Assembly (NCBI GenBank): GCA_964627045.1
Contig: CAZVIK010000112.1
Span: forward strand, 1 to 12,792
Reading direction: 5' to 3'
Source of the DNA: CAZVIK01 sp964627045
GTDB lineage: Bacteria > Acidobacteriota > Terriglobia > Bryobacterales > Bryobacteraceae
DNA: 12,792 nucleotides
Position 1 is the first letter of the stretch, and each line of letters opens with the position of its first letter. Under the pieces are notes generated by a model that was not told where the DNA came from, ran no database searches, and saw only the letters and a program-made list of their open reading frames with translations. The position numbers and the translations under genes are program-made. Shown here piece by piece: positions 1-5,910 of the stretch.

Positions 1-1
1 G

Positions 2-535
2 TTGGAGTTCAGAACGCAGTTGGTCCGTATCGTTCGCACCCTGCGGGGTGGTGACCGTCCGAAAAACGCCGAAGAGGAGTTCCCGGATTGCTCCTCACTG
101 CCGCGCGGATGCTATGAGCCGTGGGGAATCCTCCGCAAGCCGCTGCTGCCAGGTATGAAGGTCAGCGATTGCCTGCGCGAGTACCAGACCGGAGCCTTGC
201 GGCGTAGGGCTGACGGCGGGCCGTTTGAAGATGTCATCTACAGCGAGCGTACACCGCGCTGCGAGCGAGACATTGCCGACCACCCCAGCCTAAAGCCACA
301 ATCCCTCCTGCGTCAGATCGTGCACGCAGCACTACCTCTCGGACAGGGCATTATTGTCGATACGTTCAGCGGCTCCGGCTCCACGGTTGCGGCTGCTGAG
401 GCGGCAGGCGTCTTGAGCATCGGGACAGAGCGCCACGTGGACTACTTTGAGATGAGCCGGACGGCAGCACCGAAACTTGCAGGCATTGAGACGGCAACCG
501 AGAGGCCCGGTCAGTTGGCGTTCAGCATGGAGTGA
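2..535 (+). CDS. DNA methyltransferase, N4-cytosine/N6-adenine type, C-terminal part (5' end outside window)
   Basis: This is the C-terminal part of a SAM-dependent DNA methyltransferase that would methylate the exocyclic amino group of adenine or cytosine, presumably protecting the host from the neighbouring nuclease. Visible residues (numbered from the window edge): HPSLKPQ at 94-100, typical of the segment before motif I in the N4/N6 methylase family (PF01555), and the SAM-binding motif I DTFSGSGST at 120-128, followed by GTERHVDYFEMS at 141-152. Motif I lies near the C-terminus, so the order is that of a beta-class enzyme, and the catalytic (D/N/S)PP(Y/F) motif IV should lie upstream, outside the window. 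The reading frame is open to the window edge, so the true start is not visible. The stop codon is 3 nt from the stop of the convergent nuclease gene. Base composition is lower in GC than the genes after the tRNA. Target specificity cannot be read from the sequence. Confidence 0.88.
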   Translation: MEFRTQLVRIVRTLRGGDRPKNAEEEFPDCSSLPRGCYEPWGILRKPLLPGMKVSDCLREYQTGALRRRADGGPFEDVIYSERTPRCERDIADHPSLKPQSLLRQIVHAALPLGQGIIVDTFSGSGSTVAAAEAAGVLSIGTERHVDYFEMSRTAAPKLAGIETATERPGQLAFSME

Positions 536-538
536 CAC

Positions 539-1231
539 TCACTCCTCATCTTCAGCGCCGTTTCCGTTCTCGGGTACTCCGCCAACGCGCAATGCCTCTT
601 CCATGTAGATCCAGTTGGCCAGCATCTTCTGATACCCGCTATCGGTCACGCTGGCGGTTATGGTTCGACGGCTTGTCTCTGACCGGCCGGAGAATTTCCA
701 ATCCGCTTTTTTGAGTTCAGCACCAAGCACCATCCGGAATCGGAACGGCCTGGGTGCCACGCCCTTCCCAACATCAGACTGCCGGTTGCCGTCAAAGACG
801 AAAACCATCAGCCACGTGTCCTCGGGATTGTGCCCTTGCCACGCCTTCAGGTATCGGGAACCTTTGATCTCAACACCCTGACCGCCGTGCTGGCACATGT
901 CATTGTCGAAGCATCCGGCCGGGATCAGATCCGGGTGGCCGTTATGGTAACGATTCTTGACCAGACCTTTGCAGTGTTTCGGAATTGTGGCGCCCATGAA
1001 CTCGCCTACGATGCTGCTGAAGTTGGCCGGCATCAGCATGGATTCGAGACGCGGCAAAGACCGCGCGTTCATCTGCTGGTTTATGAAGCAGAGGAAATCA
1101 ATGAACTCCTGCATCGCTGCCCGGATATGCTTGATGCTGCATCCGCACGGGATCACAGCCTTGGGGTTGAATCCGGCCGGGTCAAGCGGCACCGGCGTAC
1201 AGGCAGCCTTTTCGGCGTTGTATTTGGCCAT
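539..1231 (-). CDS. Putative type II restriction endonuclease, PD-(D/E)XK fold
   Basis: Probable restriction endonuclease paired with the adjacent methyltransferase. I do not recognise a named family. The call rests on a PD-(D/E)XK-like signature and on context. Numbered from the start chosen here, PD lies at 100-101 (in GHPDLIP) and EIK at 121-123 (in GVEIKGSR), 19 residues apart; a possible extra acidic ligand is E77 in SIVGEFMG. The hydrophobic strand DTWLMVFVFD (138-147) follows, as expected for the core beta-sheet. The tail is acidic (NGNGAEDEE). Length is 230 aa with the ATG at 1231. A GTG at 1300 would give 253 aa with a different N-terminus; neither start has a convincing Shine-Dalgarno site, and I prefer 1231 because MAKYNAEK reads as a natural beginning. 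It converges on the methyltransferase with 3 nt between stops, a common restriction-modification layout. It could instead be a nuclease of another defence role. Confidence 0.68.
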   Translation of the reverse strand: MAKYNAEKAACTPVPLDPAGFNPKAVIPCGCSIKHIRAAMQEFIDFLCFINQQMNARSLPRLESMLMPANFSSIVGEFMGATIPKHCKGLVKNRYHNGHPDLIPAGCFDNDMCQHGGQGVEIKGSRYLKAWQGHNPEDTWLMVFVFDGNRQSDVGKGVAPRPFRFRMVLGAELKKADWKFSGRSETSRRTITASVTDSGYQKMLANWIYMEEALRVGGVPENGNGAEDEE

Positions 1232-1300
1232 CGCGAGTGTACATGATGGCACACTTGCCAGCCGGTTTGCGAGAGGTACGTCTGAATAGGCCGCGCCCAC

Positions 1301-1478
1301 ACAACGCCACCACAGGAGCCAGCGCCGGGCCTCCGGACGGTCGGCGGCTTGCCCGGCCGGGCGCGGTCAGGCCGGGCGTCTCGGAGGGCGAAAGTTCAGG
1401 GTGAATCGGTCTGGGTTGCGCTTAGGTTGCGCTGACCCATGCTTGTCAAGCCTCGATGTCCGTATCTGATTGAAACGA
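1301..1478. other. Non-coding gap between nuclease gene and tRNA-Val
   Basis: About 180 bp without a supported gene. It starts GC-rich, with a 12-bp palindrome (gcccggccgggc, 1351-1362) and loosely repeated GCCGGGC words, and then becomes mixed. The 9-bp word ggttgcgct occurs twice, at 1414-1422 and 1425-1433, 11 bp apart from start to start. No integrase, no excisionase gene and no second copy of the tRNA 3' end is visible here. This is where the right-hand edge of an inserted element would be expected. Confidence 0.5.
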
Positions 1479-1555
1479 TGGTGGGCCCGACAGAACTCGA
1501 ATCTGTGACCTCTACCGTGTCAAGGTAGCGCTCTAACCAACTGAGCTACGGGCCC
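1479..1555 (-). tRNA. tRNA-Val, anticodon GAC
   Basis: Reading the minus strand gives a complete cloverleaf. The acceptor stem GGGCCCG pairs with CGGGCCC. The D stem GCUC pairs with GAGC. The anticodon stem CUACC pairs with GGUAG around the loop UUGACAC, giving anticodon GAC, which reads valine codons GUC and GUU. The T stem ACAGA pairs with UCUGU around UUCGAGU. The discriminator base is A and the 3' CCA is encoded (complement of 1479-1481). The 3' end faces the restriction-modification genes. A promoter-like TGCTAGAAT lies about 20 bp upstream of the mature 5' end. Confidence 0.97.
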
Positions 1556-1575
1556 AAACGATGCGCTGTATGACG

Positions 1576-1584
1576 ATTCTAGCA
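1576..1584 (-). promoter_or_regulatory. Extended -10 promoter element for tRNA-Val
   Basis: On the minus strand this reads TGC-TAGAAT, an extended -10 with five of six matches to TATAAT, ending 20 bp before the mature 5' end of tRNA-Val. No good -35 hexamer is seen at 16-18 bp, which an extended -10 can tolerate. Inferred from sequence only. Confidence 0.5.
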
Positions 1585-1620
1585 CAGCCCGGCGCGCGTG
1601 CCCGCGCCGTCCCGGTGTGG

Positions 1621-1626
1621 TAGAAC
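1621..1626 (+). promoter_or_regulatory. Possible -10 element for a leaderless pantothenate operon transcript
   Basis: TAGAAC, preceded by TG one base upstream (TGG-TAGAAC), ends 6 nt before the ATG at 1633. No Shine-Dalgarno site is seen. If this is the -10, transcription would begin at or next to the ATG and the mRNA would be leaderless. The match to TATAAT is only four of six, so this is tentative. Confidence 0.3.
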
Positions 1627-1632
1627 CGAGTC

Positions 1633-2535
1633 ATGCGACCTCGCAGCCAGGAGCCCATCCTCATCGCGGGCACAGGCCGGTTGGCGCGGGCGCTGGGCCG
1701 GTTGCTGGCCGAACACGGCGAACCGGTCGTCGCGGTCGCCGGGCGGGATGCGGCGCGCGCCGCTTCGGCCGCCACCTTCATCGGACACGGCGTCAAACCG
1801 GCGGAGCTCGACGCGCCTCCCAAACGCTGCACGCGTTTCATCATCGCCGTATCGGATGCCGCCATCGGCGCGGTGGCGGCGCAGTTGGCCGCGGCCGGCG
1901 TCGCGCGCGGTATCGCCGTGCACACCTGCGGCGCGCTGGGCCGTGAGGCCCTGGCCCCCCTGGCTGAAGCCGGACTGGCCTGCGGTACGCTCCATCCGCT
2001 GCAAACGGTCGCCACCCCGGAACAGGGACTCTCGGCGCTGGCCAGTTGCGCCTACATGGTCGATGGCGACCCGGACGCGCTGGAATGGGCCGGGCGTCTG
2101 GCCGGGTCGCTGGGAGCGATGACGCTGCGCTTGCCGCCCGACGGCCACACGTTCTATCACGCCGCCGCCGTGATGGCCAGTAACTACGTGGTCGCGCTGG
2201 TGGACGCCGCCGCCATGCTGATGCGCGCGGCCGGGATCGGCGAACAGACCGCACGGCTGGCCCTGGCGCCGCTCGTGGAAGCCAGCAGTTCCAACGCCCT
2301 GCGGCAGGGGCCGGTCGAGGCGCTCACCGGACCGGTGCAGCGGGGCGACGTCTCCACCCTGCGGCTCCACATGCAGGCCCTGGAGGCGGCTCCGGACCGG
2401 CTGCGCGAACTCTATTCGGCAGCGGGCCTGTACACGCTGGAAATCGCGGTGCGGCGCGGGTTGGCGCCACGCACGGCGGCGCGCGTCGAGAAGGTCCTCA
2501 AAGGAATCGACATCGAGAATGACGGAAACAGATAA
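1633..2535 (+). CDS. Rossmann-like/DUF2520 protein, candidate ketopantoate reductase
   Basis: A 300-aa protein of the Rossmann-like plus DUF2520 architecture. The N-terminal nucleotide-binding domain begins with ILIAGTGRLARAL (GxGxxA at 13-18), followed by VVAVAGRD (32-39). VHTCGALG (96-103) and GTLHPLQTV (118-126) close the Rossmann part. The helical DUF2520 part carries FYHAAAVMASNYV (174-186) and GPVQRGDV (233-240). The fold resembles 6-phosphogluconate-dehydrogenase-like reductases, including ketopantoate reductase (PanE). The gene overlaps panB by 17 nt and leads a DUF2520-panB-panC operon, so NADPH-dependent reduction of ketopantoate to pantoate is the natural inference, comparable to the PanE-independent reductase PanG reported in Francisella; I have not verified that PanG belongs to this same family. 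The ATG at 1633 is chosen because the nucleotide-binding motif begins within 15 residues; there is no Shine-Dalgarno site. The family is certain, the reaction is not. Confidence 0.85.
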   Translation: MRPRSQEPILIAGTGRLARALGRLLAEHGEPVVAVAGRDAARAASAATFIGHGVKPAELDAPPKRCTRFIIAVSDAAIGAVAAQLAAAGVARGIAVHTCGALGREALAPLAEAGLACGTLHPLQTVATPEQGLSALASCAYMVDGDPDALEWAGRLAGSLGAMTLRLPPDGHTFYHAAAVMASNYVVALVDAAAMLMRAAGIGEQTARLALAPLVEASSSNALRQGPVEALTGPVQRGDVSTLRLHMQALEAAPDRLRELYSAAGLYTLEIAVRRGLAPRTAARVEKVLKGIDIENDGNR

Positions 2536-3331
2536 GCCCGTCCGGGCGCCCGATCTGGCTGCCATGAAGCGCCGCGGGGAGAAGATCGTCGTTCTGACGG
2601 CATACGATTACGCCTTCGCGCAGGTCTTCGACGCCGCCGGGGCCGATGTGCTGCTGGTGGGCGATTCGCTCGGCAACGTGGTGTTGGGCTTCGACACGAC
2701 GCTGCCGGTCACCATGGACGACATGCTGCGGCACACCGCCGCCGTGGCGCGCGGGGCACGGCGGGCGCTGGTGGTGGCCGACATGCCGTTCCTGGCGGCG
2801 CAGGTGAGCGTCGAGGAGGCGGTGCGCAACGCCGGGCGGTTGCTCGCCGAGGGCGGAGCCGCCGCCGTGAAGATCGAAGGCGGACGTGCGGTGGCCGAAA
2901 CCGTCGGCCGGCTGGTCGGGATCGGGATTCCCGTCATGGGACACCTCGGCCATACGCCGCAATCGTTTCACCAGTTGGGAGGCTACCGCCGGCAGGCCAC
3001 CGGTGCGGACGCTGCGGCGGTCCTGATCGAACAGGCGCGGAGGATCGAGGCCGAGGGCGCCTTCGCGCTGGTGCTGGAATCGGTGCCCGCCGAGGTGGCG
3101 CGGCGCGTGACCGAAGAATTGGCCATTCCTACCATTGGCATCGGCGCCGGCCCGCACTGTGACGGGCAGGTGCTGGTCTGCTATGACATGCTGGGGTTGA
3201 GCCGGGGGCGTGTGCCGTCCTTCGTGAAGAAGTATGCGGAACTCGGCGAGTCGGCGCTTTCGGCCGCCCAGGAGTACGCCCAGGATGTGCGCAGCGGCCG
3301 GTTTCCCGCTGCCCGGAAGGAGAGACGTTGA
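2519..3331 (+). CDS. panB: 3-methyl-2-oxobutanoate hydroxymethyltransferase (PanB)
   Basis: PanB transfers the one-carbon unit of 5,10-methylene-tetrahydrofolate to 2-oxoisovalerate to form ketopantoate, the first committed step of pantothenate and CoA synthesis, in the cytosol. The 270-aa protein has the family length. Conserved signatures: VLTAYDY (25-31), VGDSLGN (47-53), VVADMPF (85-91), KIEGG (118-122), GHLGHTPQS (141-149), LVLESVP (184-190) and IPTIGIGAGPHCDGQ (203-217). D49, D88 and E120 correspond to the metal ligands and E187 to the catalytic acid known for E. coli PanB (D45, D84, E114, E181). The ATG at 2519 lies inside the end of the DUF2520 gene, which suggests translational coupling; a later Met (residue 16) is possible but would trim the N-terminus. 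Its stop overlaps the panC start. Confidence 0.97.
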   Translation: MTETDKPVRAPDLAAMKRRGEKIVVLTAYDYAFAQVFDAAGADVLLVGDSLGNVVLGFDTTLPVTMDDMLRHTAAVARGARRALVVADMPFLAAQVSVEEAVRNAGRLLAEGGAAAVKIEGGRAVAETVGRLVGIGIPVMGHLGHTPQSFHQLGGYRRQATGADAAAVLIEQARRIEAEGAFALVLESVPAEVARRVTEELAIPTIGIGAGPHCDGQVLVCYDMLGLSRGRVPSFVKKYAELGESALSAAQEYAQDVRSGRFPAARKERR

Positions 3332-4209
3332 GCGCGCAGGTCTTCCGAGAAGTCGAAGAGATTCGCGAGATGCTGGCGCGTGTGCGCCGGATGGGAGCGA
3401 GCATCGGGCTGGTGCCCACCATGGGCGCGCTGCACGAAGGCCACGGCAGCCTCATGGACGCGGCGCGGCGCGAAACCGACTGCGTGGTGGTCAGCATCTT
3501 CGTCAATCCCATCCAGTTCGATAACCGCGAGGACCTGGCACGGTACCCCCGAACCCTGGACGCCGACGTGCGCTTCTGCGGCGACCGCCGGGCCGATCTG
3601 ATCTTCGCGCCTTCGATCGAAGAGATGTACCCGGTGCCGCAACAGAGTTTTGTCGAGGTGGGGCGGGCCGCCGAAAAGCTGTGCGGCGAGTTCCGCCCGG
3701 GCCACTTCCGCGGCGTGGCGACTGTGGTGCTGAAACTGTTCAACATCATCCGGCCGGAGCGCGCCTACTTCGGAGAAAAGGACGCGCAACAGCTCGCCGT
3801 GATTCGCCGCATGGTGAAGGACTTGAACGTTCCGGTGGAGATCGCCGCCGTGCCCACGGTGCGCGAATCCGACGGTCTGGCGCTGAGCAGCCGCAACCGC
3901 CGGTTGAGCCGGGAGGAGCGCGCCGCCGCGCCGATCCTGTTCCAGTCGCTTCTGGTGGCCCAAAAGCTGATTGCCGAGGGTTCGGCCGACCCGGGGGAAG
4001 TCACGAAACTGGCGCTGGCGGTGCTGGCGCAGCAACCGCTGATGCGGGTCGAGTACTTGGAGGTTGTCGATCCGGACGACATGCAGCCGGTCGTGCGAAT
4101 CGCGGGGCCGGTCCGCGTGGCGGCTGCCGTGTGGCTCGGCAACACGCGCCTCATCGACAACATGCTCTGCCAGCCGGGCCCGCCCGCGGCCCTGGCACGG
4201 ATTCAGTAA
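3328..4209 (+). CDS. panC: Pantothenate synthetase (pantoate--beta-alanine ligase, PanC)
   Basis: PanC joins pantoate and beta-alanine at the cost of ATP (to AMP and PPi) to give pantothenate. The 293-aa protein is of normal length. It shows the nucleotidyltransferase HIGH-like motif in VPTMGALHEGHGS (29-41), FVNPIQF (58-64), the pantoate/ATP region FRPGHFRGV (122-130), FGEKDAQQ (148-155) and the KMSKS-like ALSSRN (185-190). The start is TTG at 3328: its last two bases open the panB stop (TTGA overlap), and AAGGAG lies 5 nt upstream, a strong ribosome binding site that decides this start. The last gene of the DUF2520-panB-panC operon. PanD, which supplies beta-alanine, is not in the window. 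Confidence 0.97.
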   Translation: MSAQVFREVEEIREMLARVRRMGASIGLVPTMGALHEGHGSLMDAARRETDCVVVSIFVNPIQFDNREDLARYPRTLDADVRFCGDRRADLIFAPSIEEMYPVPQQSFVEVGRAAEKLCGEFRPGHFRGVATVVLKLFNIIRPERAYFGEKDAQQLAVIRRMVKDLNVPVEIAAVPTVRESDGLALSSRNRRLSREERAAAPILFQSLLVAQKLIAEGSADPGEVTKLALAVLAQQPLMRVEYLEVVDPDDMQPVVRIAGPVRVAAAVWLGNTRLIDNMLCQPGPPAALARIQ

Positions 4210-4475
4210 CGCCGGGAGCGCCCGCCGCCCGCACTCGCTCTCTGCGAAGTGTCAGGCGGCGAGTGGCGATCGCTTACCCCGCTCGGCGAAAGCGGGCCGA
4301 TTGGGTTCGTTTTTTTTGAGTTAACATCTTTGTTTGCTGTTTTTTAGGCCTGGGAAATGGGTTCGTTTGGTAAAAAGGCCTCCGCCGGGCGACCGGTGGT
4401 GGGAAATCTAAGAAATAAAAGAGGTTGCAGCCGTGCAGTGGGCAAGCCCTCCGCAGCAGCGGGTGCGGGCTGCGG
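4210..4475. other. 266-bp convergent intergenic region after panC
   Basis: No gene is supported here; it lies between the stops of panC (+) and the MarR gene (-). The left half is GC-rich and can fold: CGCCGCC (4223-4229) pairs with GGCGGCG (4255-4261), and the inner CACTCGC (4232-4238) can pair with GCGaAGTG (4244-4251) or, as a competing option, with GCGAGTG (4259-4265). A T8 run lies at 4310-4317, followed by an AT-rich stretch to about 4374. The 11-bp word tgggttcgttt occurs at 4302-4312 and 4358-4368. Confidence 0.6.
4278..4317 (+). terminator. Possible terminator downstream of panC
   Basis: A 6-bp stem (cccgct at 4278-4283, agcggg at 4291-4296) with a 7-nt loop is followed 13 nt later by eight T residues (4310-4317). 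The gap between stem and T run is longer than in a classical intrinsic terminator, so function is uncertain, but its position after the pantothenate operon fits. Confidence 0.4.
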
Positions 4476-4916
4476 TCAGTCGCCGGATTCGGCGGCAGCG
4501 AGGTTCTGGAGTATGCGGTCGAGGCAGGCTTCGAAGGCTGCCACCTCCTTTGATGTGAAGCCGCGGTAGAAGACCGCCGTCATCCGTCGGGAGACCTGGC
4601 TGTAGAGCCTGTGCATGGCGCGGTTGGCCGGGGTCAGTTCGATGAGGATCTTGCGGCGGTCGTCGGCGCTGCGCACGCGAACCACCTGCCCCTGCGCTTC
4701 CAAGCGGTCCAGGGCGGTGGTCAGCGTCGATTTCACCAGGCCGGAGCGGCGCGCCAGTTCCTGGATCGTGAGCGGGCCCTCCTCCCACAGGACAAAGAGA
4801 ATCCGGCCCTGCGCCGGCTTGATGCGTATGCCGCGCTCGCGGAGCATCCGTGCGAAGACACGGCCGCCGGTCTGATGGACCCTGGCGATGAGAAGACCGC
4901 CGCGACGGTTCCTCAT
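4476..4916 (-). CDS. MarR-family transcriptional regulator
   Basis: A 146-aa winged-helix DNA-binding regulator that would act as a dimer. The helix-turn-helix and wing run from about LTIQELARRSGLVKSTL (49-65) through the wing SADDRRKILIELT (83-95), which has the family's conserved DxR-type wing tip. The flanking helices (about 1-40 and 97-146) would form the dimer interface. The ATG at 4916 shares ATGA with the stop of the upstream flavin-protein gene; an in-frame start at 4955 would overlap that gene by 43 nt, so the coupled ATG is preferred. It is the last gene of an NTF2-like/PPOX/MarR operon whose promoter carries two MarR-type palindromes, so autoregulation is likely. No cysteine pattern or other feature shows the inducer. 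Confidence 0.93.
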   Translation of the reverse strand: MRNRRGGLLIARVHQTGGRVFARMLRERGIRIKPAQGRILFVLWEEGPLTIQELARRSGLVKSTLTTALDRLEAQGQVVRVRSADDRRKILIELTPANRAMHRLYSQVSRRMTAVFYRGFTSKEVAAFEACLDRILQNLAAAESGD

Positions 4917-5377
4917 ACGTCGTCCACGCGGAAGGAAAACGGTTCGCTGCCCCACCAGCCCGACGCGCCGGAGGGCGTGACGCGGAGCACGCCGTAATCG
5001 GGGTCCGCCGCGCCTGCGGGCCAGTAGACGGACCAGCCATCGTGCCAGAGGGCGAGTTTGAGGGCCGGGTCTTTAAGGATCTCGGCGTGGCCGGAAAGCA
5101 TGACGCCGCAGACGCTGGACGCGTCGCAGTAGTAGAGCGAGACCGCGGGATTCGCCCGGATGTCACGGATCTTACCGGAGGCGAGCGACGTGGCGAGGAG
5201 AGCCGTCAGGCCCTGCGCGCGGCAGCACGCGGCGGCCGAGGGGAAACGGTCCGTCCGCCGCAAATTCCACAGGGCGCGCAGGCGGGGGCGCGTGCCGTCT
5301 ACCGTGGCCAGAAAGACGGCGTCGGATTCGTCCATCAGCTTGAGGCAGCGTTCCAGCGACTGAGGATCCGTGGCCAT
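4913..5377 (-). CDS. Pyridoxamine 5'-phosphate oxidase-like (general stress protein 26-type) flavin-binding protein
   Basis: A 154-aa split-barrel protein of the pyridoxamine-5'-phosphate oxidase-like superfamily. Members bind FMN, F420 or heme; most of the small general-stress type have no proven reaction. Characteristic stretches: AVFLATVDGTRPRLRALW (20-37) forming the first strands, KIRDIRANPAVSLYYCD (69-85) and VMLSGHAEILKD (92-103), ending in the aromatic stretch SGWWGSEPFSFR (139-150). Two adjacent cysteines at 51-52 are not a known signature. No signal peptide, so cytosolic. The ATG at 5377 is supported by GAGGAA 8 nt upstream. It lies 12 nt after the NTF2-like gene and overlaps the MarR gene by 4 nt (ATGA). 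The substrate is unknown; expression is probably controlled by the downstream MarR protein. Confidence 0.85.
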   Translation of the reverse strand: MATDPQSLERCLKLMDESDAVFLATVDGTRPRLRALWNLRRTDRFPSAAACCRAQGLTALLATSLASGKIRDIRANPAVSLYYCDASSVCGVMLSGHAEILKDPALKLALWHDGWSVYWPAGAADPDYGVLRVTPSGASGWWGSEPFSFRVDDV

Positions 5378-5389
5378 GCGGGCGCTTCC

Positions 5390-5863
5390 TCAATTCGCCG
5401 TGGCGAGCTGCGGGCGGGTCCAGGACCAGTGGGTCTGGACGATACGCCAGCCGCGGGCGGTCTTGCGGAAAACCTCCGTGCAGTTCCACAGCTCGACGCG
5501 GCCGGTGCTGCGGCCGGTGCTGCGGAAGTTGAAGGTGAGCACGGCGGCTTCCCCGAGCAACTGCACGTTGGGGTTGATGAGTTCGATGGTGAACTCCTCC
5601 TGGGGCGGCCTGAAAATCTTGTGATAGTACTCCCGCAACGCATCAAGGCCGTCGATGCGGCGTTCATTGAAGGGGTCGAAGTAGACGACATCGGGTTCGG
5701 AGAGTTCGACGAAGACGTCGATCTCGCCGCGCGCGCCGCGTTCCAGGGCGTCGCGTTCGAGAGCGATGATTTCCCGCACGGGGTCCGGGCCGGCGGCGGG
5801 CCGGACCTGCGCGGCGATGGCGAGGGCCGGCAATAGGGTGAAGAGCAAGGCTGAGTCGGGCAA
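5390..5863 (-). CDS. Exported NTF2-like (SnoaL/DUF4440-type) protein
   Basis: A 157-aa protein with a short signal peptide (LLFTLLPALAIAAQ, likely cut near residue 18) followed by one NTF2-like domain, a cone-shaped fold that binds small hydrophobic molecules. Family features: REIIALERDALERGARGEID (30-49), DVVYFDPFNERRIDGLDAL (58-76), YYHKIF (79-84), the strand AAVLTFNFRSTG (106-117) and the closing strands WNCTEVFRKTARGWRIVQTHWSW (126-148). Whether it is catalytic is not evident. The start is TTG at 5863, chosen because AGGAG (5870-5874) lies 6 nt upstream and the signal peptide follows at once. First gene of the operon with the flavin protein and MarR. A 12-bp tandem duplication (5499-5522) gives the repeat RSTGRSTGR at 114-122. 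Confidence 0.82.
   Translation of the reverse strand: MPDSALLFTLLPALAIAAQVRPAAGPDPVREIIALERDALERGARGEIDVFVELSEPDVVYFDPFNERRIDGLDALREYYHKIFRPPQEEFTIELINPNVQLLGEAAVLTFNFRSTGRSTGRVELWNCTEVFRKTARGWRIVQTHWSWTRPQLATAN
5499..5522. repeat. Tandem 2 x 12-bp repeat inside the NTF2-like gene
   Basis: cggccggtgctg occurs twice head to tail (5499-5510 and 5511-5522), followed by a further partial cgg. The unit is a multiple of three, so the frame is kept and the protein gains a second STGR. It probably arose by replication slippage in a loop between two strands. Confidence 0.85.
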
Positions 5864-5892
5864 AAGAGTCTCCTGGATCCTTCGAAACGGAA

Positions 5893-5910
5893 TAAAACGA
5901 TACCGAACTA
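5893..5910. promoter_or_regulatory. MarR-type operator, site 2
   Basis: The minus strand reads TAGTTCGGTATCGTTTTA. Its left half repeats that of site 1 (TAGTTCGrTAT) and its core CGrTAtCG is near-palindromic, while the right half is degenerate. Its centre (5901.5) is 21 bp from that of site 1, two helical turns, so two dimers would lie on the same face of the DNA. It covers the expected transcription start. Confidence 0.55.

Noticed and set aside
830..1289. Plus-strand open frames opposite the nuclease gene
   Set aside because: They mirror the minus-strand nuclease gene, have no ribosome binding site and no recognisable domain; the minus frame has the PD...EIK signature.
1351..1362. 12-bp palindrome gcccggccgggc near the tRNA
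   Set aside because: Expected by chance in DNA this GC-rich; no repeat of it elsewhere and no T run to make it a terminator.
1..1478. Second copy of the tRNA-Val 3' end (attachment repeat) inside the window
   Set aside because: No stretch matching the last part of the tRNA was found; if it exists, it lies to the left of the window.
3181..4035. Long minus-strand open frame opposite panC
   Set aside because: A shadow of panC caused by high GC at third positions; the plus frame carries all PanC motifs.
4408..5166. 252-codon minus-strand open frame over the MarR and PPOX-like genes
   Set aside because: Wrong frame for both genes; low-complexity Arg/Pro/Ser-rich translation.
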